A stretch of DNA of 64,000 nt, from positions 62,001 through 126,000 of the forward strand of contig NZ_CANMGY010000005.1 of NCBI RefSeq assembly GCF_947497555.1, in the 5' to 3' direction. The translations under genes and the position numbers were made by a program. Positions within the stretch are counted from its first letter, which is position 1. Every line of letters begins with the position of its first letter. Below, piece after piece: positions 21,801 through 29,302 of this stretch. The notes under the pieces are model-generated. The model was not told the DNA's origin. It worked only from the letters and a program-made list of their open reading frames with translations, and did no database searches. The stretch is from an uncultured Umboniibacter sp. (GTDB lineage Bacteria; Pseudomonadota; Gammaproteobacteria; Pseudomonadales; DSM-25080).

Positions 21801-21959
21801 AATAAGATCCTAGTGGATCACGACTACGACCCTGCTTCGGGCGTCTACACTTATAGTGTGCCGTTCGGTCAAGACGAACTCGAAACGCAAAATTGGGATC
21901 GAGTAAATCCGGAACGATCAGTCTGGCAGCTTAAGTTAGGCTTGCGCTACAACTTCTAA
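18828..21959 (+). CDS. Oar-like TonB-dependent outer-membrane receptor
   Basis: Outer-membrane beta-barrel transporter of 1043 residues. A signal peptide ends near residue 28 (MQSIAQ). A carboxypeptidase-regulatory-like domain follows (SSIRGKVVTDDGRTVTNA, about residues 32-105). A TonB-box-like EEVTVTG and a plug domain come next (NAFVVDGIRQND, GGQINVITKSGTNE), then a long barrel ending in phenylalanine (LRYNF), as outer-membrane proteins do. This N-terminal arrangement matches Oar-type receptors, whose ligands are usually peptides or polymers, and the ligand here is unknown. GGAGGG precedes the ATG. An exported S1/P1 nuclease follows at once, which hints at uptake linked to nucleic-acid or phosphate scavenging. 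Confidence 0.92.
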   Translation: MRATRFKPNLLSIAVVSTLSLSMQSIAQDTSSSIRGKVVTDDGRTVTNATVTITHENTGRQVDTSVNDSGVFVVNGLRVGGPYTIEVDTTEFTDSTINDVFLVQGNNTNFNFTVGSTVVLEEVTVTGSRVDRQPGRDFSSDDISKSASIDRDLRDTLKRNPLAVLDGDEFSVAGANPRTNAFVVDGIRQNDNFGLNSNGYPTQRSPISLDAVESVSLNVAPYSVTQGGFTGGQINVITKSGTNELNGSVFYEFTDDSLAGDKVDGENYEGLISEETTWGVSAGFPIIQDTLFGFLSYEKFDKPLNPEFGPAGSGLANESNITQADWDRIDSIAQQTYGLASIGSYAIKPVEEDEKILAKIDWQISDDHRLAATYQHTIGNRTNLVSSNPFSLNASSYWYDKEEELETFVMIANSDWSDVFSTEVKLGYKDTTTSQQPFYDLGIGQVAVRSSSGTVNFGVDQYRQANRLNNQTTEFLFKGNYLLGDHQITFGYNYENVDVFNLFVPAAKGSWSFSSIDDFENGLVDRFNYSNAASGNAEDAAASFSMVTNTFFIEDLWTVTDKLDINYGVRYEQISMPDSPATNQNFVNRYGFSNNSTFDGESMILPRIGFDYTVTDNFVLSGGIGKFSGGSPLVWMSNSYSNDGQSALTYFGGWDPAWPIDFAQVPADATAGLVGGDGLVNAVSPNFDIPYDWRYSLRAETYWDIPLLSESVEIAAEVMLKHNKNDVRWVDLSRRYIGEDGTGRTVYETYDPLTQSQTDRYDLMLTNAQDDGKSTIFTLSMANDWSNGWSMFTSYTYQDVTEGTQGSSSTARSNYQYPVTRYDRNGTTLGPGYWQSEHRFTLSLNWEKELFSGYETSVNMFYEARSGQPLSWVLGSYRDGGLGDQSSLQGSDAYLPYIPVDANDPNVAYGWGLDYDILMDAVNEIGLGGYAGDMVPRGVDSQPWIRSLDLNISQEIPGFTDEHRGVVTLSFVNVLNMLNDEWGVYRSQSFGNKILVDHDYDPASGVYTYSVPFGQDELETQNWDRVNPERSVWQLKLGLRYNF

Positions 21960-21968
21960 GCCTTTGAA

Positions 21969-21994
21969 GGGAGTGCCACGCCAGTGGTGCTCCC
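21969..21994 (+). other. Hairpin between receptor and nuclease genes
   Basis: An 11-base stem (GGGAGTGCCAC / GTGGTGCTCCC, two G-U pairs in RNA) with a 4-base loop begins nine bases after the receptor stop codon. No T-run follows, so it is not a typical terminator. It may stabilise the upstream mRNA or lower downstream expression. Confidence 0.6.
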
Positions 21995-22017
21995 GTTTCA
22001 TGTATGAGGAGCTAATT

Positions 22018-22821
22018 ATGAAAAGAGCATTTCTGCTAGCCGGCCTACCACTCGTAAGTGTATTAGCCGTTGAGGTCAATGCATGGGGCGCATCAGGTCA
22101 TAGAACCGTCGCTAAGCTAGCCGATAACTACCTCAGTGAGGAGGCTCGGACCGGCGTTAACGAGATTATCGGGTCGGAGAACCAGCTCTGGGAGCTATCA
22201 ACATGGCCTGATGAGATTAGATCCAATCCCAATAGTTGGCGCCATACCTTTCCCTGGCACTACATTTCAATTGACGACCATGAAAACATTTATGGTGAGT
22301 TTCCTCGCTCTGATCGCGGCGATATTCTTAGTGGTATCGATGCTATGGCGAGCAAGATCAATGACCCTTCGCTTTCGGTAGAAGAACGATGGGAGGCCTT
22401 AGCGTTCTATATACATTTCGTTGGCGATATTCATCAACCACTGCACGTTGGCAATCGTTCTGACCGCGGCGGCAACGCTGTGCGGGTTGATTGGTTCGGT
22501 CAGCGAAGCAATCTCCACAGTGTGTGGGATAGTAAAATCATTGACCACTGGGGCCTAAGTTTCACGGAATTAGTCGAAGCGTTAGATGAGAACATTACCC
22601 TAGCTGACACCAAAAGTGCCCACGTTAGACCTATTGAATGGGCTGCGGAGTCCATGGCTCTGCGTAACCAATGCTATGAGCGCCTCGACGGCGACGATGG
22701 CGAATACCCGGACCTAGGCTATGAATATGCCTACTACAACGGTGAGTTGGTCAGAGATCGATTGCGACTGGCTAGTTACCGGTTGGCCTACCAACTGAAT
22801 AACATCTTCGCGGCGGAATAA
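22018..22821 (+). CDS. Exported S1/P1-family nuclease
   Basis: Zinc-dependent nuclease acting on single-stranded DNA or RNA, predicted to be periplasmic or secreted; 267 residues. ATG 22018 is chosen because AGGAG lies six bases upstream and it opens a clean signal peptide (MKRAFLLAGLPLVSVLAVEVNA). Cleavage after NA makes tryptophan the first mature residue, which this family requires as a zinc ligand. The other ligand regions are visible: GHRTVAKLA, TWPDEIR, WHYISID, FVGDIHQPLHVG and NLHSVWDSKIIDHW. It lies 58 bases after the Oar-like receptor and probably shares its transcript. Confidence 0.92.
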   Translation: MKRAFLLAGLPLVSVLAVEVNAWGASGHRTVAKLADNYLSEEARTGVNEIIGSENQLWELSTWPDEIRSNPNSWRHTFPWHYISIDDHENIYGEFPRSDRGDILSGIDAMASKINDPSLSVEERWEALAFYIHFVGDIHQPLHVGNRSDRGGNAVRVDWFGQRSNLHSVWDSKIIDHWGLSFTELVEALDENITLADTKSAHVRPIEWAAESMALRNQCYERLDGDDGEYPDLGYEYAYYNGELVRDRLRLASYRLAYQLNNIFAAE

Positions 22822-23082
22822 ACGATATTATGAACGGGGTGACCTCTTCATGTCGCAATTAGCCCCGTCGTCTCGCTTTTCCCAAAGAACTAACATCGTT
22901 AGCGGCTACGCTGTCGGCTAAGTGCCTTCTCGACTCCGTAAGAAGCAACTCAACAAGCAGTAACGCCCTATACCAGGTTAATCACTGTTTTATTGCAGCG
23001 TCGACACTGGTTTTAAAGCGAAAATTGATCAATCATAGCTAATAAATAAACTGTCTCACTAAACTGTCGAGAGAACGAATTG

Positions 23083-23661
23083 ATGGCACAGCTCTACTTT
23101 TACTACTCATCAATGAATGCTGGGAAGTCCACCACCCTGCTTCAGTCTGCCTATAACTACAGAGAGCAAGGCTTAACGCCGCTCCTCTACACAGCGGCGC
23201 TAGATAACCGAACTGAAGCTGGCACAATCAACTCTAGGATAGGACTGCAAGCACAGTCGAATATCTTCAACGCCCGTACTGACCTGTTTGATGAGATATC
23301 ACTAATTCAATCCGATGAGCGACCGAACTGCGTACTCGTCGACGAGGCGCAATTCCTTTCGAGAGCTCAGGTTGATCAACTCGCACAAGTTGTGGATTGC
23401 TTAGGTATCCCAGTACTTTGTTTCGGTATTCGGACAGACTTTTTGGGGGAGCTATTTAGTGGTTCTAAACGGCTTCTTGCCATTGCTGACAAACTGAAGG
23501 AGATCAAGACGATTTGCCATTGTGGGCGAAAAGCGACGATGGTAGTCAGGTTGGATGAGGCGGGTGAAGTTGTTCGACAGGGAGACAAGATAGCTGTGGG
23601 CGGCAATGAGAAATATAAATCTTTATGTAGGAAGCATTTCAGTGAAGCATTTTTAAACTAA
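23083..23661 (+). CDS. tdk: Thymidine kinase
   Basis: Phosphorylates thymidine to dTMP in nucleoside salvage. It has 192 residues from ATG 23083; a TTG one codon earlier is unlikely. The P-loop SSMNAGKST is at residues 9-17, the lasso and DEAQF Walker B segment lie mid-protein (VLVDEAQFL), and the zinc site has CHCGRKA plus CRKHF at the C terminus. It is a type II (bacterial) Tdk. It follows the exported nuclease by 261 bases on the same strand, so a functional link through thymidine salvage is possible but not shown. Confidence 0.96.
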   Translation: MAQLYFYYSSMNAGKSTTLLQSAYNYREQGLTPLLYTAALDNRTEAGTINSRIGLQAQSNIFNARTDLFDEISLIQSDERPNCVLVDEAQFLSRAQVDQLAQVVDCLGIPVLCFGIRTDFLGELFSGSKRLLAIADKLKEIKTICHCGRKATMVVRLDEAGEVVRQGDKIAVGGNEKYKSLCRKHFSEAFLN

Positions 23662-23811
23662 TCGTCCCAAACTCCGAATGCCGAGAGCGCCACGAGATTG
23701 AGCTCCGAAGTCGCTCGAAAAAGCGAGTGAGACCAGCGCTAAGTGCTGTTAGGATCAATCATTCAATTACACTAGAACCCTTTCTATTAATTTCCGGGAA
23801 TCATCTGAAGT

Positions 23812-25722
23812 ATGATAGTGACTAAAAACCTCCGCTTTCTTTTCATAACACTGCCATTGATATTAGCTGTCGGTTGCGGTGGTTCGGGTGGTGACTCGCC
23901 AGAAGATACTACACCCTCAAATCGAGCTCCTATTATCTCAAATACAATTGAAGATATCATCGTTGCAGCGAATGAAGAGATTGATTTAGACGTCACTCAA
24001 AACTCTACGACCTTCAGCGATCCAGATGGCGATTCGCTGACCTATGATGTGACGCTAAGCGAGGAAGGTGCAGGTCTTACCGTTGACGGTAACCGTGTAG
24101 TGGGCCAGCTTGATGACACGACTAAAGTCACTGTGACGGTTACTGCTACGGATAGCACTGGCGCAAGCGTAACGATTCAATTTGAGATCACACTTCTGAA
24201 ACCCGAGATCTCCGGAAGGGTGACCTATGAAGACGTGCCCGCAACATCTTCAGGCCTGGATTATGCCGAGACAGAGACTAAACCAGTAAGAGGCGCCTTA
24301 ATTGAACTTCTTGACCAGCAAAATAACGTTATTGAGGCCGCTGTTACGAAGCCGAATGGACGTTATGAGTTTACAGCTATAGCCTTAGATGAAGTAGTTC
24401 GCGTTCGGGTAAAGGCAGCACTTGTTAGTCAGCAGGGAACTTTATACGTCAAAGTCGTTGATAACACGCAAGACTTTAGCCTTTATGCGGCCGAAACCGA
24501 ACTCGGGAGCTTACGCGCATTGGGATCAAATCGTGATATACACCTTGCCTCCGGATGGAGTAACGGGAGTTATTCAGAATCTCGTTCAGCGGCGCCCTTT
24601 GCAATTCTAGATACGTTATATGGCGTATCCAGTAACGTTATTCAAAACCTTCCGTCCGTTGTGTTACCTAATCTAGAGGTGTATTGGAGTACCTTGAATG
24701 TTCCCGAAGATGGCGATGTCACTGCTGGAAAAATTGGTACTGATTCTTACTTCCAAAACGTAATCTATCTACTCGGGTCGGAAGACGTTGATACGACCGA
24801 ATACGATGATGGGACGATTGCGCACGAATGGGTTCACTTCTTCCAAGACGTTATTTCCCGTGACGACAGCATTGGCGGCCCTCATTCTGGAAATGATCGC
24901 CTTGATCTGCGTGTGGCGTTCTCTGAAGGCTACGCTACAGGACTCGGTATCTTCCTAATGGATGGTAACGAGTATATCGACACCTATGGTAGTGGTCAGC
25001 GTAGCGCCTTTGTACTTGACCCGGAACGCACTTCAACCAATGCGAGGGGCTGGTATAATGAAGTCTCTATCATGAATCTCGTTTACGATATTCTGGATAC
25101 TTCCAGTGACGACGAGCTTGAAGTTTCCTTAGCAGACATCTTATCGCTTCATCAGAATCTTCAGTCTGCGCCAGAGTTTATTTCGATATTCAGTTGGGCC
25201 TCTAGGCTCCTTCCTATGCTCTCTATTAACGATGCAGAACAGTTTGGTGCGCTATTAAATAGTCAATCGATTAACAGCGTCGGAATAGATCGTCTTGGTT
25301 CGAACGAACAGAACGATTCGGGCAGCACGTTTACGCTACCGGTTACTGATACACTTTTACTGAATAATCCGATAGTTCGGTGTATGGACGATACCTACGG
25401 CACCTATAATAAGTTGGGCAACAGTCGTTTTTATCGATTTCAGGCCGTCGCAGAGACTCGATATACCATTCAAGTGAATAGAGTTTCAGGAGGAACCTAT
25501 CCGCCCTCGGTGACTCCGGGTGACCCCGACTTTTTTGTCTATTATGAGGACAACTTCCTTGCGGTAGGTGGTTCAGGTGTTGAAGATCGTGAGGAAGTTA
25601 GCTTCACCGCAACCCAGTCGGGCGAACATAGGTTAGCACTTCGCGAATATCTAATTTCTGAAGATCTCACACCGCGCGATGATACCTATTGTTATTCAAC
25701 CACTATAAGTTTGGAGCAGTAA
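23812..25722 (+). CDS. Putative lipoprotein metalloprotease with Ig/cadherin-like N-terminus
   Basis: A 636-residue protein without a recognised family name. A lipoprotein signal ends at Cys22 (LAVGC). Residues about 38-128 resemble a cadherin-like Ig domain (DPDGDSLTYDV), and residues 132-215 a CarboxypepD-regulatory/Cna-B-like domain (GRVTYEDV, KPNGRYEFTAIALDE). The core carries AHEWVHFFQD, where HEWVH at 338-342 fits the zinc-protease motif HExxH. Glu372 in FSEGYATG, 30 residues later, is a plausible third ligand (gluzincin pattern). The C-terminal part resembles pre-peptidase beta domains (YRFQAVAETRYTIQV, GEHRLALRE). It ends directly before another exported protein. Peptidase activity is inferred from motif only. 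Confidence 0.7.
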   Translation: MIVTKNLRFLFITLPLILAVGCGGSGGDSPEDTTPSNRAPIISNTIEDIIVAANEEIDLDVTQNSTTFSDPDGDSLTYDVTLSEEGAGLTVDGNRVVGQLDDTTKVTVTVTATDSTGASVTIQFEITLLKPEISGRVTYEDVPATSSGLDYAETETKPVRGALIELLDQQNNVIEAAVTKPNGRYEFTAIALDEVVRVRVKAALVSQQGTLYVKVVDNTQDFSLYAAETELGSLRALGSNRDIHLASGWSNGSYSESRSAAPFAILDTLYGVSSNVIQNLPSVVLPNLEVYWSTLNVPEDGDVTAGKIGTDSYFQNVIYLLGSEDVDTTEYDDGTIAHEWVHFFQDVISRDDSIGGPHSGNDRLDLRVAFSEGYATGLGIFLMDGNEYIDTYGSGQRSAFVLDPERTSTNARGWYNEVSIMNLVYDILDTSSDDELEVSLADILSLHQNLQSAPEFISIFSWASRLLPMLSINDAEQFGALLNSQSINSVGIDRLGSNEQNDSGSTFTLPVTDTLLLNNPIVRCMDDTYGTYNKLGNSRFYRFQAVAETRYTIQVNRVSGGTYPPSVTPGDPDFFVYYEDNFLAVGGSGVEDREEVSFTATQSGEHRLALREYLISEDLTPRDDTYCYSTTISLEQ

Positions 25723-26196
25723 ATGAAGCGTTATATGAAAACCCTACTCGGTTTATTGGCTTACTGTGTTCTCATCAACCAAGTCACCGCTGAAGTTACT
25801 TCAGAAGAACTCTACGATCGACCTCGCCCTACTCCAGCTATCATTTGGTCGCTGGAACGCGCTACTCAGCGCGGCGCTATATCTGAGGGCTCAATCACCT
25901 TCAACGCACCCGTCGATCCGAATTCAACGCAGCTGTTTATGATTGGGGGTACCCTTCAGGAACTTCACCAAAACCTCAATAAGAACGGACGCCTTACATC
26001 GATCGACTATGCGTTTACCGTTGATACTCAGCTCAAGGCACAACCTTTGATTAGTGTCGTCATTGACGAAGGAGACGAGCGAAAGCCCCACATTAGCTCA
26101 TATCAACTTGAGGTCAGCGACTTTAGTCCAGAACTAACCCCCTTGGTAAACGGTCTAGTTATAATGCCTGCTAGTACCAATCGTGAGGAAGAATAG
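25723..26196 (+). CDS. Exported protein of unknown function
   Basis: A 157-residue protein with a signal peptide ending near ALA-like NQVTA at residue 23. No known domain was recognised. The mature part is mostly predicted beta strand with a proline-rich start (RPRPTPAII). Its ATG follows the stop codon of the putative lipoprotease with no gap, and GGAG within the end of that gene serves as ribosome site. Tight coupling suggests a partner, inhibitor or substrate of the lipoprotease. This is inference from position. Confidence 0.65.
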   Translation: MKRYMKTLLGLLAYCVLINQVTAEVTSEELYDRPRPTPAIIWSLERATQRGAISEGSITFNAPVDPNSTQLFMIGGTLQELHQNLNKNGRLTSIDYAFTVDTQLKAQPLISVVIDEGDERKPHISSYQLEVSDFSPELTPLVNGLVIMPASTNREEE

Positions 26197-26347
26197 CCCT
26201 TCGACAACCACTTTAAAGACAACCAAGGAACTTGAGCCAGCTGAGTAAAAGCGGCTCAACGCTGATACAACTTGGCGACTAAACGCCAACGTAATGGTTT
26301 AAATGGAATAGGCTAGCTCAACGCGCTCGATTCATCTTGAAGGAACC

Positions 26348-26845
26348 TCACCCCAAAAGCTGCGGATTGGCTAACCATAAAGAAAGATTTAACGCTCCCG
26401 CGAAGCTTACCCAGAGAAGATAAGGCACCAACAGCACCGCCGCCAACTTAGAGGAGCGCCAAAATACAACGAGGGTCACTGCAATAAACAGCCATAGTAC
26501 TACGATATTGATGAACGCAACATCACCCAGCTGCCAGGCAAAGAACACCCAACTCCATAACGAATTCACCACGAGTTGCGCGCAAAAAAGCTTGATTGCT
26601 AAGCGCTTTAAGCGCCAATCAGCCTGACGCCAAATCATCCAAACAGACACTGCCATCATCGTATATAAGAGTGCCCACACTGGACCAAAAAGCGACGGGG
26701 GTGGCGCCCAGTAAGGTTGGATTAGTTGCCCGTAGAAGTCTACCGCCTGAGCTGAACCCATTGCACCCACTGCCGACGCGGCATAACACAGGAGTAGCCA
26801 TCCGATGAGTCCGGAGACCTGAATCGAAACTGAATATTTACTCAC
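26348..26845 (-). CDS. TspO/MBR family tryptophan-rich membrane protein
   Basis: Five-helix membrane protein of 165 residues that in relatives binds tetrapyrroles and takes part in light, oxygen or stress responses. The family's conserved aromatic segments are clear: YWAPPPSLFGPVWALLYTMMAVS at residues 45-67, SLWSWVFFAW near 95, and the C-terminal LLVPYLLWVSFAGALN. Its ATG overlaps the stop of the photolyase-like gene by four bases, so the two are translationally coupled. The link to a blue-light flavoprotein suggests a photo-oxidative stress role. Confidence 0.93.
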   Translation of the reverse strand: MSKYSVSIQVSGLIGWLLLCYAASAVGAMGSAQAVDFYGQLIQPYWAPPPSLFGPVWALLYTMMAVSVWMIWRQADWRLKRLAIKLFCAQLVVNSLWSWVFFAWQLGDVAFINIVVLWLFIAVTLVVFWRSSKLAAVLLVPYLLWVSFAGALNLSLWLANPQLLG

Positions 26846-28431
26846 AGTTGATTTAAATCCTTAAGGTATAGATCGGCCTGATGGAGAATTGTTCGCTGTT
26901 CCTGTGGACTCTTTTTTCGCCAATTCGCGTACACCATTCGGTTGCGTCGATTTACCGAAAACTTATCCTCATGCCGACTCATGAAGTGCCAATATAATGA
27001 ATTTAGTGGACAAGCTCGCTCCCCCATAACCGCTTTAACGCTGTAGAAACAATCCTTACAATAATCACTCATTTTATTAACATAATTGCCACTTGCGGCA
27101 TACGCTTTACTCGCTAAAAGTCCCCCATCGGCGAATTGGCTCATACCGCGGGTGTTGGGTAGCTCGACCCATTCAATTGCGTCAATATAGATACCCAAAT
27201 ACCAATTATCGACCTCATCAGGATGGATTCCGGCGATGAGGCAGAAGTTACCGGTAACCATTAGTCTCTGAATGTGATGGGCATACGAGAATTGTAACGA
27301 CTGCTCAATCGCAAAGCGTTGACAGCGCATCTTAGTATTCCCGGTCCAGAACCATTCAGGAAGCGGCCGCGTTGCCGTTAAGGTATTGAGTGTTGAATAT
27401 TTCGGCATGTTCGCCCAATAGATGCCTCGGACAAACTCTCTCCAGCCTAAGATTTGACGTACAAAGCCTTCAATTTGTGCGATATCAATTGTCGTCGGGT
27501 TAGCCCGATAGTATTGAATAGCGACGTCAATGACCTCCAGTGGCGACAGGATTTTGGCATTTAGAGCAAAACTGATTCGCGAATGATAAAGACTCCAGGC
27601 CGACTCACTATTTGCCGTCATGGCATCCTGAAATTGACCAAAACAAGGTAGGCAGAAATGACAAAAGAAATCGAGCTGTTCAATGGCCTGTACTCTATTT
27701 ATGGGCCATAGAAGATGTGTGTCCGCCTCCCCGATTGTTTGTACTCCATGACGCTGGAGTCGCTTGAGAATCTTGCTAACATCGTTGGTAAGCTTAAGGG
27801 GAATTGGTATCGATGCGAGGTGTTCTGCCTTGAGTTTCTGGCGATTATTCTGATCATAGTTCCAAGCCCCCCCTTCGGGTTTGCCATCTACCATGAGAAT
27901 GTCGAAGCGTTGCCGCATTTTACGATAAAATGCTTCCATTCGATGGGCTTTAGCTTCCTGAAAATAGCTTTCTATTTCGTGATCGGAAATCAAGAAATGC
28001 TCACTATCAACGGCCGAGCAAGGAATCTCTTTTTGCGTCAAAAACTGACTAAGTTGACGCCGAAGACGATACTCATCAGGTAACTGATACTCAATCTTAG
28101 CAATTGAGTATGCTTCAAGAAAATACTCTAAAAGCGCATCTAAATTGCAAAAATCAGCGGTGTCGTCAAGTGTTAGATGTACCACGTGATGACCAGATGT
28201 TCTCAGATCATTGGCGAACGCTTCCATCGCTGCGAAAAAAGAACAGACCTTTTGCACATGATGTGTCGTATAGTCCGTTTCCTGGCGAAGCTCTGCCAAC
28301 AGATAGACTACTGATTCGTCAACGTCATGATACCAATGGTGTTGCGCGTTTAGCTGATCGGCAAGCACGAGTCGAAGCGTGCGAAACGATGCCTCGGCGT
28401 TAGGCCCTATCCCTGACACTCGAGAAGTCAT
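26842..28431 (-). CDS. Iron-sulfur (6-4) photolyase-like cryptochrome/photolyase family protein
   Basis: Flavoprotein of the FeS-BCP (PhrB-type) class, 529 residues, predicted to repair (6-4) photoproducts or act as a light sensor. The four [4Fe-4S] ligands are all present at Cys370, Cys458, Cys461 and Cys474 (MRC, YCKDC, ACPL). Their spacing is the same as that recalled for Agrobacterium PhrB (350, 438, 441, 454). The adjacent histidines in AHHIQR match the active-site pair. The N-terminal half is the DPRP domain (LRLVLADQLN). The start is set at ATG 28431, one base after the DUF2256 stop; an upstream in-frame start would overlap that gene. Operon order is DUF2256, photolyase, tspO. Confidence 0.92.
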   Translation of the reverse strand: MTSRVSGIGPNAEASFRTLRLVLADQLNAQHHWYHDVDESVVYLLAELRQETDYTTHHVQKVCSFFAAMEAFANDLRTSGHHVVHLTLDDTADFCNLDALLEYFLEAYSIAKIEYQLPDEYRLRRQLSQFLTQKEIPCSAVDSEHFLISDHEIESYFQEAKAHRMEAFYRKMRQRFDILMVDGKPEGGAWNYDQNNRQKLKAEHLASIPIPLKLTNDVSKILKRLQRHGVQTIGEADTHLLWPINRVQAIEQLDFFCHFCLPCFGQFQDAMTANSESAWSLYHSRISFALNAKILSPLEVIDVAIQYYRANPTTIDIAQIEGFVRQILGWREFVRGIYWANMPKYSTLNTLTATRPLPEWFWTGNTKMRCQRFAIEQSLQFSYAHHIQRLMVTGNFCLIAGIHPDEVDNWYLGIYIDAIEWVELPNTRGMSQFADGGLLASKAYAASGNYVNKMSDYCKDCFYSVKAVMGERACPLNSLYWHFMSRHEDKFSVNRRNRMVYANWRKKSPQEQRTILHQADLYLKDLNQL

Positions 28432-28432
28432 T

Positions 28433-28579
28433 CTAGCTTGCCTTCGTCTTTCGCGATGCACTACAGCGCTTTGAGCAGTACTTCACCTCATCCCAATTCT
28501 TTTCCCACTTCTTACGCCAAGAGAAAGGTCGCTGACAGACAGGACAAATCTTAGTTGCTAACTCTGACGTCTTTTTCAT
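28433..28579 (-). CDS. DUF2256 small zinc-finger-like protein
   Basis: A 48-residue protein that is easily missed. It reads MKKTSELATKICPVCQRPF and ends in YCSKRCSASRKTKAS. Four cysteines (12, 15, 35, 39) form a CxxC...CxxxC zinc-binding pattern, and the tryptophans in WRKKWEKNW match the DUF2256 family. A strong GGAGG lies six bases before the ATG. Its stop codon is one base before the photolyase start, so it heads the operon. Family members are often found beside FeS-type photolyase genes, though their role is unknown. Confidence 0.9.
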   Translation of the reverse strand: MKKTSELATKICPVCQRPFSWRKKWEKNWDEVKYCSKRCSASRKTKAS

Positions 28580-28684
28580 TGGCAGCCTCCTACGCAGTAT
28601 CGAATTGTCTCTAGCAGAACCCTACTTTCTCACTGTAACCAGCGAGCCAATACGGTCCACTGCCCACAATTGTTTAAGCGTATA

Positions 28685-29077
28685 TTAACCAGGGCGATGA
28701 AGACCACACACCTTATGGCCATCAGGATCCAAAAAGTAACATAGATACATCACACCGATATCGCTATCACGAGGACCTGGTGCGCCTTCAACACTCCTTC
28801 CTCCGTTGGCTATTGCAACGTCATGAAGAGCTTGAAGCTGCTCCGGTGAATCACACGCAAAACCAATCGTCGAGCCGTTGGCAACCGTCGCTGGCTCGCC
28901 GTTGATCGGTTCGCTAATGGAGAAAGTTGAACCGTTGTGGATATAGAATAGCCGTTTTTGACCTGTCGCATTGACATGTGTCATGGCTTCACCGGCACCG
29001 AGGACAGCAAGCACTGCATCGTAAAACGTCTTAGACGCTTCAATATCATTCGACCCAATCATCATATGACTGAACAT
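28685..29077 (-). CDS. VOC-superfamily (glyoxalase/bleomycin-resistance-like) protein
   Basis: A 130-residue cytosolic protein with the paired beta-alpha-beta-beta-beta fold: MFSHMMIGSNDIEASKTFYD at the start and YLCYFLDPDGHKVCGLH at the end. It belongs to the sub-group that resembles glyoxalase I-like proteins of unknown substrate. Metal ligands cannot be assigned with confidence, although His4 is in the expected place. AGGAG precedes the ATG. It stands alone. Confidence 0.88.
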   Translation of the reverse strand: MFSHMMIGSNDIEASKTFYDAVLAVLGAGEAMTHVNATGQKRLFYIHNGSTFSISEPINGEPATVANGSTIGFACDSPEQLQALHDVAIANGGRSVEGAPGPRDSDIGVMYLCYFLDPDGHKVCGLHRPG

Positions 29078-29302
29078 TTAACTGTACTCCTTGGTTTGTT
29101 ATTGCACGGCTCAAAAGGATTAAGGCGCCGTTCAACGCATCTATAGACCAACCACAAGCGGAGAACGGCACTCAAATCCTAACCAGGATGGGACGAGAGC
29201 ACTGGCTAATGAAGTATAGCGTTTGCATTACCCTACGGAATCTAAGTCCTCTACGTGTGCTCACTCAAATAATCAAGTGTAAAACTAGTCTTTAACGCTG
29301 AA

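Noticed and set aside
26232-26289. Two stem-loops after the small exported protein gene (TTGAGCC/GGCTCAA and TTGGCG/CGCCAA)
   Set aside because: No T-run follows either stem, so they are not called as terminators.
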